DNA from: Candidatus Babeliales bacterium
Lineage (GTDB): Bacteria; Babelota; Babeliae; Babelales; JABDEC01
Length of the DNA stretch: 64,000 bases
Assembly: GCA_031292305.1 (NCBI GenBank)
Contig: JARLHJ010000045.1
Location: forward strand, 11,813-75,812
Direction: 5' to 3'
Below, in pieces: positions 51,470-60,002 of the stretch. Each line of letters starts with the position of its first letter. Within the stretch, counting starts at the first letter, position 1. The notes beneath the pieces were generated by a model. The model searched no databases and had not been told where the DNA came from. It saw nothing but the letters and a program-made list of their open reading frames with translations. The position numbers and the translations under genes are program-made.

Positions 51470-52042
51470 ATGAAAATTTATAAATTAATATTTTGTTTAA
51501 GTATTGTATTGTGTTCTTTAGCTGGTGAACATAAAAATTGGTGGGATGAAGATTATTACCAGAACATGAAAATTGAATATTTTACGTTTTATTCTTTTTT
51601 AGATTTTAAAGATTATAAATTTGTAAATAAAGCAATTTCTCAAAATTATGGTTCTAATTTTGCGGCGTCAGCAGAGTCTGGAAAAATAATAACTTCTGTC
51701 CGAGAGTTAAATGAGCTAAGGTTTAAAATGCTTGCAGAAGCAGATAAAATAGGTTGTTCCAATGCTGAAAACACGACAAAATTTTTGATTCTGGAAGCTT
51801 ATGGTGATTATTTGCATATATCGTGGATCAGTCTATTGCATGAATATTTTCATGAAAAATATAATAAAGCAGAAAGAAAGCTTGCAGAGTTGTCAAAAGA
51901 ATTGGCTTTTTTAAGTTCATTTCCACCACGTTTTGTCGGCGCTCAACCTAAAATCATTTCCAACGAAGCGGATAGAGCAAATACGGATGAAGTTGAAGTT
52001 AGGCCATTCAAAAGAGCAAAACTTTCTCAAATAACGGAATAA
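51470..52042 (+). CDS. exported coiled-coil protein, paralogue of 49106
   Basis: 190 residues with a signal peptide (MKIYKLIFCLSIVLCSLAG). It shares with 49106 the elements QNYGSNF, SVRELNELRFKMLAEADKI and a C-terminal helix with AERKLAELSKEL. The tail is basic and short (RPFKRAKLSQITE). Immediately downstream of the exported MutS-type ATPase (AAAAGGAAATT before the ATG), it probably belongs to its operon. No family recognised. Confidence 0.75.
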   Translation: MKIYKLIFCLSIVLCSLAGEHKNWWDEDYYQNMKIEYFTFYSFLDFKDYKFVNKAISQNYGSNFAASAESGKIITSVRELNELRFKMLAEADKIGCSNAENTTKFLILEAYGDYLHISWISLLHEYFHEKYNKAERKLAELSKELAFLSSFPPRFVGAQPKIISNEADRANTDEVEVRPFKRAKLSQITE

Positions 52043-52221
52043 AAATATAAAGTTCTGTTAAAAGCTAAATCATGAAATAAAAATAAAATAATTTAGCGTG
52101 CAAAAACTCGTTTTAAAATTCATTTTTGACAAAATAACTTAAAGAGTTAATCAAATTATTGACTAGTTTGATCTTATTTGGATAAAAATAATATAAGCCA
52201 ATTTTATATTATTGGAGCCAA

Positions 52222-52914
52222 ATGCATTTTGTAAAAAAAGTTTTTGTAGTTTTTGCTTTTTTAATTATTTTTTTTAAAGCAAAAAGTTTTTATTCAAATA
52301 TCCAAGTATCAAAGAAATATTTTTTGGTGCTGGATAATCAATTGTCAGAATCTCTTGCAACTTCAATTTCTGAATTTATAAATCAAAATTTAGCTGGGTT
52401 AACTCCAAAAGAATTTAACCAAAGACTTCAAGAAAAATTTCCTATCATAAAATCAGTTGTTATAAGAAGAACAAATCCAGATTTCTTAACTGTAATAATT
52501 CAAATTCATGAACCAGTTTATCAAATAAATGATGATAAAATATTTTCACACAATGGAAAAATATTTAGCAAAGAAGATTATCATGATAATTTTTCAGGAC
52601 TAGAAGCTATTCGGGTAAGGGAAAATCTTGAAAAGTCTGAACTATTAAATGAGCTAAAAAAATTCGATTCTAAAGACTTGGTTCAAGATTTCGTGATTGA
52701 ATGGTTAAATAAAAATAAAATTATTCTTACTAATAAAATTGAACCTAATTTTTTTATTATTATTAAACATAATAAAATTCCAGATCAAAAAACTATTCAA
52801 TTGTGCCACAAACTTTACCAAGAACATTTGCAAGCAAAGCCTAAAATAAAAAAAAATAGAAATATAGTTTTTGATTTAAGATTTGCAGAACAAATTATAT
52901 TATCAGAAAATTAA
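52222..52914 (+). CDS. ftsQ: FtsQ/DivIB-like cell-division protein
   Basis: 230 residues with an N-terminal transmembrane anchor (KKVFVVFAFLIIFFKAK). Then a POTRA-like region (LTPKEFNQRLQEKFPIIKSVVIRRTNP) and a strand pattern (LTVIIQIHEPVYQINDDKIFSHNGKIFS) typical of FtsQ. The call rests on this layout plus position directly before ftsA and ftsZ, as in ftsQAZ operons. The protein is diverged and shorter than typical FtsQ. It starts the division operon; a possible promoter lies in the 180 bases upstream. Confidence 0.75.
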   Translation: MHFVKKVFVVFAFLIIFFKAKSFYSNIQVSKKYFLVLDNQLSESLATSISEFINQNLAGLTPKEFNQRLQEKFPIIKSVVIRRTNPDFLTVIIQIHEPVYQINDDKIFSHNGKIFSKEDYHDNFSGLEAIRVRENLEKSELLNELKKFDSKDLVQDFVIEWLNKNKIILTNKIEPNFFIIIKHNKIPDQKTIQLCHKLYQEHLQAKPKIKKNRNIVFDLRFAEQIILSEN

Positions 52915-52925
52915 AGGGGGGGAAG

Positions 52926-54164
52926 ATGAATGTAACGAAAGTATTTGATGATATTTATGTATCAATAGATATTGGTACAACAAAAATTTGTGTTTTAGTT
53001 GCTAAAAAAATTGATAAAGATAATGTGCAAATAATCGGCATAGGCAAACATCCATCAGATGGTTTAAAAAAGGGTGTAGTAGTAGATATTGCCAAAACAG
53101 TTCACTCAATAAAAGAAGCTGTAAAAGAAGCAGAATTTGTTTCAGGTCATACAATAGAGACTGCAGTTATTGGTATTTCGGGAAATCATATAAATTCATT
53201 CAATTCAAGCGGCGCTGTGCCAATTAAAAGAAAAAAAGTTAACCAGTATGATATTGTAAATGTGATTGCAGCAGCTAAAGCCGTACCAATTCCATTAGGA
53301 CAACAAATATTACATGTGTTACCGCAATATTATATTATCGATGGACATGACAAAGTCCGCGATCCAATAGAAATGCATGGCGTTCGCTTAGAAGCACAAG
53401 TGCATATTATAACAGGGTCAGTTGCATCTGTGCAAAATTTAGTACGTTGTTGTGAAATGGCCGGTGTAAAAGTTGTGGATATAGTGCTAGAGCAATTAGC
53501 ATCTGCAGATGCTGTTTTAAGTGTAGATGAACGTGAACTTGGCGTTGCAGTTTTAGACATTGGTGGTGGCACATCAGATTTTGCCTTGTACCAAAATAAT
53601 AGCATTAAACATACCATGGTTTTGCCAATTGCAGGTAATCATTTTACTAATGATGTAGCAATAGGTATTCAGGCCACAATAAATGATGCAGAACGTATAA
53701 AACAAAAATATGGAACAGCATGTTTAGATTTATTAACGAATTTAGATGAAGATATAGAACTTGATATGGTTCATGGATTTGCAAAATCAACTATAAAAAG
53801 ATCTTATTTAGTAAAAATTATAGAGCCACGTGCAAAAGAATTATTAACACTTGTGTATAAAGATGTAGAAAAATATAGCTTAAAACCATTTATGACAACA
53901 GGATTAGTTTTAACTGGTGGTGGATCTTTATTAAAAGGCATGCGCGAGTTAGCGCAAGAAATTTTCCAAGTGCCAGTAAGAATAGGTGTACCAAAAACTG
54001 ATTATGTTGCATTAGAATCTTTAAATAGTCCAATATATGCAACAGCATATGGTTTGTTATTGCATACGATTAAAAAAGAGAGTTCATCCATGGATTCTGT
54101 TAATGGTCCAATGGCTGCAAAAATATTTTTTAAAATGAAAGCTTGGGTATCTGATTTCTTTTAA
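52926..54164 (+). CDS. ftsA: cell-division protein FtsA
   Basis: Actin-like protein tethering FtsZ to the membrane. 412 residues with the phosphate-1 motif VSIDIGTTKICVLVA, the 1C-subdomain region (VIGISGNHINSFNSSGAVPIKRKK), phosphate-2 VLDIGGGTSDFALY and adenosine motif LVLTGGGSLLKGM. The C-terminus ends in an amphipathic helix (AKIFFKMKAWVSDFF), the membrane anchor. A GGGGGGAAG site is upstream of the ATG. It is 11 bases after ftsQ and 17 before ftsZ. Confidence 0.96.
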   Translation: MNVTKVFDDIYVSIDIGTTKICVLVAKKIDKDNVQIIGIGKHPSDGLKKGVVVDIAKTVHSIKEAVKEAEFVSGHTIETAVIGISGNHINSFNSSGAVPIKRKKVNQYDIVNVIAAAKAVPIPLGQQILHVLPQYYIIDGHDKVRDPIEMHGVRLEAQVHIITGSVASVQNLVRCCEMAGVKVVDIVLEQLASADAVLSVDERELGVAVLDIGGGTSDFALYQNNSIKHTMVLPIAGNHFTNDVAIGIQATINDAERIKQKYGTACLDLLTNLDEDIELDMVHGFAKSTIKRSYLVKIIEPRAKELLTLVYKDVEKYSLKPFMTTGLVLTGGGSLLKGMRELAQEIFQVPVRIGVPKTDYVALESLNSPIYATAYGLLLHTIKKESSSMDSVNGPMAAKIFFKMKAWVSDFF

Positions 54165-54181
54165 TAAAGATAGGAGTAGTA

Positions 54182-55375
54182 ATGATAGATTTCGACATTG
54201 AAAAAGAGTCACAAAGTCTGCCAATGGCATGTATCAAGGTAATTGGTATTGGCGGGGCTGGCGGTAATACTGTAAATAGTATGATTGATTCTAATTTTCG
54301 CGATATAGAGTTTATAGTTGCAAATACTGATGCACAGGCATTGCGTATATCAAAAGCACCACACAAAATTCAATTAGGCGTGAAGTCGACAAAGGGATTA
54401 GGAACAGGGGCCAATCCTGAAATAGGCAAACGTGCTGCAGAAGAAGATTTAGATAAAATATTAGAATCTGTCGGCGACGCCGATATAGTATTTATCGCTG
54501 CAGGGATGGGTGGTGGAACAGGGTCTGGTGCTAGTCCAGTTATTGCAAAATTATTACGTGAAAAAGGCATTTTAACGGTGGCTATTGTCACTAAGCCTTT
54601 TACTTTTGAAGGTAAACGTAGAGCTAAAATTGCACAAGAGTCTATGGAAAATTTAAAAAAAGAAGTTGATACGCTAATTGTTATTCCAAATCAAAAATTA
54701 TTAGAAGTTGTTGGAGACAATGTTTCTATGATTAGTGCATTTGAAATGATTAACGACGTTTTAAATCAATCAGTTAAAGGTATTTCTGATATTATTACCA
54801 AGCCAGGTCATATAAATGTTGATTTTGCTGATTTGAAAACTATCATGAAAGATATGGGCTTTGCAATAATGGGCACAGGAAAAGCAGCTGGTCCAAATAG
54901 ATCGGTTGAAGCTGCATTACGTGCAATATCTTCGCCGTTGTTAGAAAACATGAGCATTAAAGGCGCAAAAAGTGTGCTTTTAAATATTACCGGTGGCCAA
55001 AATTTAGGTATACATGAAATTAATAAAGCTGCATCTGTTATTTATGAACAAGCAGATGAAGATGCAAATATAATTGTTGGTTCAGTAATAGATTCACAAA
55101 TGACTGATGAAATTTGCGTAACTGTTATTGCTACCGGCTTTACAACGCAAAAACAAAATGAATCTATTAATGCGATCCAAGAAGTTAAAGTACAATGCAC
55201 AAAACTAGACACTCTAGTAGAAGAAGAAATGTCTCAAGAAAAAATGAGTGTTTCAAAAGAGATGTCATTTAAGCAAACGCTTGAAGAACAGCTTAAAGAA
55301 AACAAGATAGATGCTGAAGATTTAGATGTTCCTGCGTTCTTAAGACAGGAATATTCACAAAAAGAAGAACAATAA
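54182..55375 (+). CDS. ftsZ: cell-division GTPase FtsZ
   Basis: Forms the division ring. 397 residues with KVIGIGGAGGNTVNSMI, the tubulin signature AAGMGGGTGSGASP, and the GTPase T7 loop VDFADLKTIM. The C-terminal tail ends with DLDVPAFLRQEYSQ, the conserved peptide that binds FtsA or ZipA. The complete protein suggests active binary fission. Third gene of the ftsQAZ operon, followed by a strong terminator. Confidence 0.98.
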   Translation: MIDFDIEKESQSLPMACIKVIGIGGAGGNTVNSMIDSNFRDIEFIVANTDAQALRISKAPHKIQLGVKSTKGLGTGANPEIGKRAAEEDLDKILESVGDADIVFIAAGMGGGTGSGASPVIAKLLREKGILTVAIVTKPFTFEGKRRAKIAQESMENLKKEVDTLIVIPNQKLLEVVGDNVSMISAFEMINDVLNQSVKGISDIITKPGHINVDFADLKTIMKDMGFAIMGTGKAAGPNRSVEAALRAISSPLLENMSIKGAKSVLLNITGGQNLGIHEINKAASVIYEQADEDANIIVGSVIDSQMTDEICVTVIATGFTTQKQNESINAIQEVKVQCTKLDTLVEEEMSQEKMSVSKEMSFKQTLEEQLKENKIDAEDLDVPAFLRQEYSQKEEQ

Positions 55376-55393
55376 GTTTCAGTTTTAACTATT

Positions 55394-55428
55394 AATAATA
55401 GCCACCTATAAAAGTGGCTATTATTTTT
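55394..55428 (+). terminator. intrinsic terminator after ftsZ
   Basis: AATAATAGCCAC pairs perfectly with GTGGCTATTATT around an eight-base loop, followed by a T-run. It ends the ftsQAZ operon, and lies just before the convergent Cys-rich gene. Confidence 0.92.
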
Positions 55429-55446
55429 GAAATCTTAATAATGGAT

Positions 55447-56238
55447 TTATTGATAATGTGGACCTTCACTGTCCCAATACCAAGGAGTTACAGAGCATGT
55501 ACCATCAGGATTTAGAGAATTTGGGGGACAACATATCAAGCCTCCTTTACTCACAAGTCCAGCTGGGCATGGTTGGCATGTGCCTTGCCAATGTTCAAAA
55601 TATTGATTATCGGAACAAGTATTATCCACACATTGATTAGTCGTATAATTCATAAGTTGTCCCTTAGGGCAGCATCTTTTATCAACACCTCCAATCAGCC
55701 CATCTGGACAACATTCATCAGAGGGACCAAGTCCATTAGGACAGCAATTACCATCCCTATCCAATATTCGGTTTGGACATAATGTGCAAGTTATACCATC
55801 AGATGTTGTTGCACCAGCTTGGCAGGGTGAACAAATACCATTAATAACGATTTGTTTTGTAGGTCCTGTTTTTGGACACATCGTACAATTATTATTATAA
55901 TCGAGAGCTCTTCCTGGTGGGCATTGACATCCTGTTTTTGTTAGAATTTGGCCACCAGTACAAGTTGTGGTAACTGGTATAACTGGTTGAACTGTGGCCG
56001 GTTTAACACCTGACTGAATAGCAGGAGCTGTTTGGATTGGTTGTGCATTAGTCTGCAGCTTTTGTACATTATTTGCTATAGTTTTTGGCTTTACTGCAGC
56101 TAATTTAGTTATTGGTGGCACTAATGTTAATACCTGAGATTTTTGCGCAACAGCTTTAGGCTTTATTATAATAGCATTTACTAAAGTTGTATTTATAACA
56201 AGTATGCTGATTAATATTAATATTTTATTTTTTTTCAT
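55447..56238 (-). CDS. exported Cys-rich protein C with the QVLTLVP motif
   Basis: 263 residues with a signal peptide (MKKNKILILISILVINTT) followed by a Lys/Ala/Thr-rich linker containing SQVLTLVPP and then a C-terminal half with many CxxC and CC pairs (CQCPPGRALD, CCPNGLGPSDECC, CPAGLVSKGGLICC). The cysteine pattern resembles the domain in proteins A and B, but the regular 30-residue units are absent. The linker motif QVLTLVP also occurs near the end of protein A, pointing to a family. Divergent from 56453. Confidence 0.75.
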   Translation of the reverse strand: MKKNKILILISILVINTTLVNAIIIKPKAVAQKSQVLTLVPPITKLAAVKPKTIANNVQKLQTNAQPIQTAPAIQSGVKPATVQPVIPVTTTCTGGQILTKTGCQCPPGRALDYNNNCTMCPKTGPTKQIVINGICSPCQAGATTSDGITCTLCPNRILDRDGNCCPNGLGPSDECCPDGLIGGVDKRCCPKGQLMNYTTNQCVDNTCSDNQYFEHWQGTCQPCPAGLVSKGGLICCPPNSLNPDGTCSVTPWYWDSEGPHYQ

Positions 56239-56452
56239 TATAACTCCACTTGAATTTCATCCTTTAATCTTTATATTGCAAAAGTAACAAATTTAAAATA
56301 GAAAAATCAACAATTTGAAATATAATATAATATAAAAGGGATTTTAAAGAATCTAGGTTAATTAAACTATTCTAAGTTTATTTTGTACTATCCATAAAAT
56401 ATTGTTTTTACTTATAAAATTTATTAGATTTATTTATAAGGGGCAGTGTTTT

Positions 56453-56881
56453 ATGAGATATCTAAATTTATTAATTTTTTTATTTGTGATATTTGTTATT
56501 CAAGAGATATATTGTGAAATTTTTTCAGAATTACAAATTAAAAATGAAACCAATTGCGAAGTCATAATCACAACTTATTGCGCTATGCAGAAACAAATTA
56601 AAGGTACAGAAATTATAATTCCGAAATACGGTGAAGCTGTAATAGAAGGTATATACAGATTTTTTGGTTGCAATCCTTATGTTGGGTGGTCAGAAGATGC
56701 AATAATAATAATTCGAATCGAAAATCAACAAATTGGACCAATTAAAGCATGTTCTATATTTAGCGATTTTGAGGTTATTGGATCTATTGTAAAGATAAAA
56801 AATAAGTTTTATTTAAACATTGAAAATGAAGGAAGACTAATCCCGAGCCATAACATTTATGAAGGAATTGATGAAAAATAG
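56453..56881 (+). CDS. small exported protein
   Basis: I start at 56453 (MRYLNLLIFLFVIFVIQEIYCE) with AAGGGG upstream; the open frame reaches back to a TTG. 142 residues. The body has beta-like strands (ELQIKNETNCEVIITTYC, IIIPKYGEAVIEGIY, DAIIIIRIENQQI) and four or five cysteines in the mature part. Its general shape resembles 26433. The stop overlaps the start of the VTT protein gene. No family recognised. Confidence 0.65.
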   Translation: MRYLNLLIFLFVIFVIQEIYCEIFSELQIKNETNCEVIITTYCAMQKQIKGTEIIIPKYGEAVIEGIYRFFGCNPYVGWSEDAIIIIRIENQQIGPIKACSIFSDFEVIGSIVKIKNKFYLNIENEGRLIPSHNIYEGIDEK

Positions 56882-57563
56882 AACAAAAATTTTAGTTTTA
56901 GTATTAATAGTTTTAGCAATATTAACATTACATTTTATGGGAGTTGGTAATTGCATTAATTTCCAGAATTTTAAAGAGCACAGAGAATATTTGCTCGAAT
57001 TTGTAAACACGCATTATATATTATCGATTATAATATTTATTTTATTTTATATTCTTACAGTTATTTCTACTTTACCATTGGCTGGTTTAACCACTGTTGT
57101 AGGTGGTTTTTTATTTGGAGTAATTCCAGCAACTATTTATTGCAATATTGCAGGCGTTATTGGTGCTACAATATCTTTTTTAATATTTAGATATTTATTA
57201 GGCAAACAAATTCAACATAGATATGCTGCTCGTTTAGAAAACTTTAATAAAAATATAAATACGTATGGCGCTACATATTTATTAATCATGCATGTAGTTG
57301 CTATTATTCCATTTTTTATTATAAATACATTATCAGCATTAACTAATATTTCTTTGTGGACCTTTATTTGGACCACATCTATTGGGATTATTCCCGGTTC
57401 AGTTGTTTATGCTTATGCTGGTAGAAAATTAGGTTCTATAAATAATTTTAGTGAGATTTGGTCGTTGCAAATGTTATCAGCTTTTATATTATTGGGATTA
57501 TTAGGGTTAATTTCGTTATTAATACAAAGGTATCAAGTTAAAAAGATGAATAAGCATGGATAA
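56871..57563 (+). CDS. VTT-domain (TVP38/TMEM64, SNARE-associated) membrane protein
   Basis: About 230 residues, multi-pass: helices near ILVLVLIVLAILTLHFMG, YILSIIIFILFYILTVIS, a VTT core LPLAGLTTVVGGFLFGVIPATIY and LSIGIIPGSVVYAYAGRKLG-like region. This is the DedA/TVP38 family, implicated in lipid or ion handling. I start at 56871 because AAGGA lies five bases upstream, although an ATG at 56859 is also in frame. It overlaps the previous gene's stop and the photolyase start, so these genes form an operon. Confidence 0.85.
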   Translation: MKNRTKILVLVLIVLAILTLHFMGVGNCINFQNFKEHREYLLEFVNTHYILSIIIFILFYILTVISTLPLAGLTTVVGGFLFGVIPATIYCNIAGVIGATISFLIFRYLLGKQIQHRYAARLENFNKNINTYGATYLLIMHVVAIIPFFIINTLSALTNISLWTFIWTTSIGIIPGSVVYAYAGRKLGSINNFSEIWSLQMLSAFILLGLLGLISLLIQRYQVKKMNKHG

Positions 57564-58947
57564 TAAACATAATATTGCTCTTTTTATTTTTAGGCGTGAT
57601 TTAAGATTAGAAGATAACACAGCATTAATTGCAGCACTGGAAAATTCTAAACAAGTAATCTGTGCGTTTATATTTGATCCGCAACAATGCACAGATAAAA
57701 ACTCATTTAAAAGTGATAATGCATTACAGTTCATGATAGAATCTTTACAAGAAATTGATGCTGAACTTCAGAAGCGCAAATCAAAGCTTTATACTTTTTA
57801 TGGCTACACGCATGAAGTTATTGAACAATTAGTTCTTGAACAAAAAATTGAGGCAGTTTTTATAAACCGAGATTACACTCCGTTTAGTTTAAAAAGGGAT
57901 GAAAGTATAGAACATTTGTGTGCAAAACATAATGTAAAGCTTGAGCAATTTGAAGATGAGTTATTAATTGACCCTACACACTTTATGACAGGCAATGGTG
58001 ATCCTTATTCTATTTTTACACCATTCTTTAAAAAAGCTTCTCTGTTGCGAATTCCTGAGCCTATTGAAAATAAATACAAGAATTTTTATGATAAAGATAT
58101 TAAAAGTGAGTGTACTTTCCCGTTCGTGGTGAGTGTTTGCGCCGCAAATGTATCGAACCATAACGGGAATAATAAAAACATGTGGGTGCATGGTGGCAGA
58201 AAGAATGCACAAAAAATATTAGCATCGCTCAAAGATTTTAAAGATTATGAACATATAAGAGATTACCCAAGTTTAAGCACAACAAATTTATCACCATACT
58301 TAAAATTTGGCGTATGTTCACCTCGTGAAGTTTACCATGCAATAGTAAAAGAATTAACTATTTACCACCCATTAATACGTTCGCTTTTTTGGCGAGATTT
58401 TTTTACATACACAGCTTACCATTCACCATTTGTATTCGGGCATGCATTTAAAGAGAAGTATGACAAAATCCCATGGGAAAACGACAAGAAAAAGTTTAAT
58501 TTATGGTGTACAGGCAATACAGGCTTTCCAATAGTAGATGCTGGCATGCGGCAATTAAATGAAACAGGCTTTATGCACAACAGAGTAAGAATGATAACAG
58601 CATCTTTTTTAATTAAAGATTTACATATAGATTGGCAATGGGGTGAAAAATACTTTGCCCAAAAATTAGTAGATTATGACCCTGCAGTTAACAATGGCAA
58701 TTGGCAATGGGTTGCTTCAACAGGTTGTGATTCAACGCCGTATTTTCGCATTTTTAACCCTTGGTTGCAGCAAAAAAAATTTGATGTTGAGTGTACATAC
58801 ATCAAAACCTGGGTAGATGAGCTTAAAGATATTCCTGCAAAAATTATCCACAAAGCATATGAAAATGATATTACTGGTTACCCTAAACCAATTTGTGACC
58901 ATAAAGTTGAAGCTGCAATAACTTTAAAGATGTATAAGAAAACCTGA
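57556..58947 (+). CDS. phrB: deoxyribodipyrimidine photolyase
   Basis: Repairs cyclobutane pyrimidine dimers with light using FAD and an antenna cofactor. 463 residues: LFIFRRDLRLEDNTAL at the N-terminus, then FAD-domain motifs PYLKFGVCSPREVYHAI, RSLFWRDFFTY, TGFPIVDAGMRQLNETGFMHNR, NNGNWQWVASTGCDSTPYFRIFNP and the end GYPKPICDH. Length is normal for class I enzymes. It overlaps the VTT gene by eight bases. A decayed copy of its last 27 codons lies downstream at 59839. Confidence 0.95.
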   Translation: MDNKHNIALFIFRRDLRLEDNTALIAALENSKQVICAFIFDPQQCTDKNSFKSDNALQFMIESLQEIDAELQKRKSKLYTFYGYTHEVIEQLVLEQKIEAVFINRDYTPFSLKRDESIEHLCAKHNVKLEQFEDELLIDPTHFMTGNGDPYSIFTPFFKKASLLRIPEPIENKYKNFYDKDIKSECTFPFVVSVCAANVSNHNGNNKNMWVHGGRKNAQKILASLKDFKDYEHIRDYPSLSTTNLSPYLKFGVCSPREVYHAIVKELTIYHPLIRSLFWRDFFTYTAYHSPFVFGHAFKEKYDKIPWENDKKKFNLWCTGNTGFPIVDAGMRQLNETGFMHNRVRMITASFLIKDLHIDWQWGEKYFAQKLVDYDPAVNNGNWQWVASTGCDSTPYFRIFNPWLQQKKFDVECTYIKTWVDELKDIPAKIIHKAYENDITGYPKPICDHKVEAAITLKMYKKT

Positions 58948-58983
58948 TTTAATCATATGTGAAAAGTATGCCAGGCCCGGCGG

Positions 58984-59009
58984 TTGACAAAATATTCAAT
59001 TAGTATAAA
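58984..59009 (+). promoter_or_regulatory. candidate promoter shared by the exported-family genes
   Basis: TTGACA (58984-58989) and TATAAA (59004-59009), with a CAATTAGTATAA block, about 43 bases before the ATG at 59052. The gene at 61967 has CAGTTAGTATAAT at the same relative place. The 14-base gap between boxes is shorter than usual, so the -35 may differ. Confidence 0.45.
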
Positions 59010-59051
59010 TTTATAGCTATATATGTTAATGATTAATAAATAGGGGTTATT

Positions 59052-59744
59052 ATGAAAAAATTAGGTTTAATATTTGTAATTATGGCAACTTTAGTTTCAT
59101 TTGTTAAGTTATCAGGTATGGATGAATATGGTCAAGATATGCATATTATAGAGTTAAAGGCTATAAATTCAATATTACAAGAGAAACTTTCTGAATTTGA
59201 ATCTATTGCATTAAATATAGGAAATAAAAAAATTATTACGTTTGCCTTGCAAATCATGTGGATAAATAAGATTGTTAAAAACTGTTATAAGAGTAAGAAT
59301 GTTCAAGTTGTTCAATATTACCATAATCATTTCATCAAGGTTCGCTCAACTTATGATGATGCTGCAAAGAAACAAACTGCTTTAGTTAGTGAAATACAAT
59401 GGGGACAAGCTTTAAGTGAATTAAAAGAAGAAATTAGTGCAAAGATCAGGCAAGATTATGCAGAACAAGCTGAGGCAGTAATTGCTTCTTCTAGTTTGTT
59501 ATCAAACAAAATAATACATACAGCTGCTGCAGCACCTTCAGCAAATTCAAGTGTTTCACATGGGAATGGTACAATATCAAATTTTAATAAATATGTTACA
59601 TCAGGTGGCGCTTTATTAGCAAGTGCCGGGTTTTATTTATTGTCAAAAACATCTGCGTGTCAAAAAGATGCAAGATTAGCTTTAGCTGCTAAAATAGCCT
59701 CAGGTATTGCTGCAGGTGCAGGCTTTATGCAAATCATTCGTTAA
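59052..59744 (+). CDS. exported protein of the ELKA family, member 1
   Basis: 230 residues with a signal peptide (MKKLGLIFVIMATLVSFVKLSG) and then HIIELKAINSILQEKL, the family element also seen in the genes at 61967 and 63126. A helical, charged middle is followed by an Ala/Ser linker and a C-terminal hydrophobic Gly/Ala pair (TSGGALLASAGFYLL, LAAKIASGIAAGAGFM), possibly a membrane hairpin. Own terminator. I do not recognise the family. Confidence 0.75.
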   Translation: MKKLGLIFVIMATLVSFVKLSGMDEYGQDMHIIELKAINSILQEKLSEFESIALNIGNKKIITFALQIMWINKIVKNCYKSKNVQVVQYYHNHFIKVRSTYDDAAKKQTALVSEIQWGQALSELKEEISAKIRQDYAEQAEAVIASSSLLSNKIIHTAAAAPSANSSVSHGNGTISNFNKYVTSGGALLASAGFYLLSKTSACQKDARLALAAKIASGIAAGAGFMQIIR

Positions 59745-59767
59745 ACATTAGTATTAAGTTAATATAG

Positions 59768-59811
59768 AAACTCCCTTAAAAATAATCTAATATTTTTAAG
59801 GGAGTTTTTTT
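59768..59811 (+). terminator. intrinsic terminator after family member 1
   Basis: AAACTCCCTTAAAAATA and TATTTTTAAGGGAGTTT make a long stem with an ATCTAA loop, followed by TTTT. Confidence 0.93.
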
Positions 59812-59838
59812 CATGAGATTTTAAGAAATTCCCTTTTG

Positions 59839-59925
59839 AGAAATAATATTGCTAGCTATCCTAATCCAATTTGTGATCATAAAAAAGAAGCTGTAAAAAC
59901 TTTAAAGATGTATAAGAAAATCTAA
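59839..59925 (+). pseudogene. remnant of a photolyase 3' end
   Basis: The 29-codon frame RNNIASYPNPICDHKKEAVKT... ending KMYKKI and TAA matches the photolyase end ENDITGYPKPICDHKVEAAIT... KMYKKT at 58860-58947, also at the DNA level. It has no start and lies 0.9 kb downstream of phrB, behind a terminator. This is a partial duplication or the residue of a second photolyase copy. Confidence 0.85.
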
Positions 59926-60002
59926 ATTCTTAATAAAACAATGAAATAAGATTAAATAAGTGATATTATTTTATAATCAAAATTGTTAATAAAGGATGTA
60001 GA

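Noticed and set aside
58970-58984. GC-rich patch GCCAGGCCCGGCGG after photolyase
   Set aside because: It forms only an imperfect short hairpin, without a T-run or a matching copy elsewhere; I cannot support a function.
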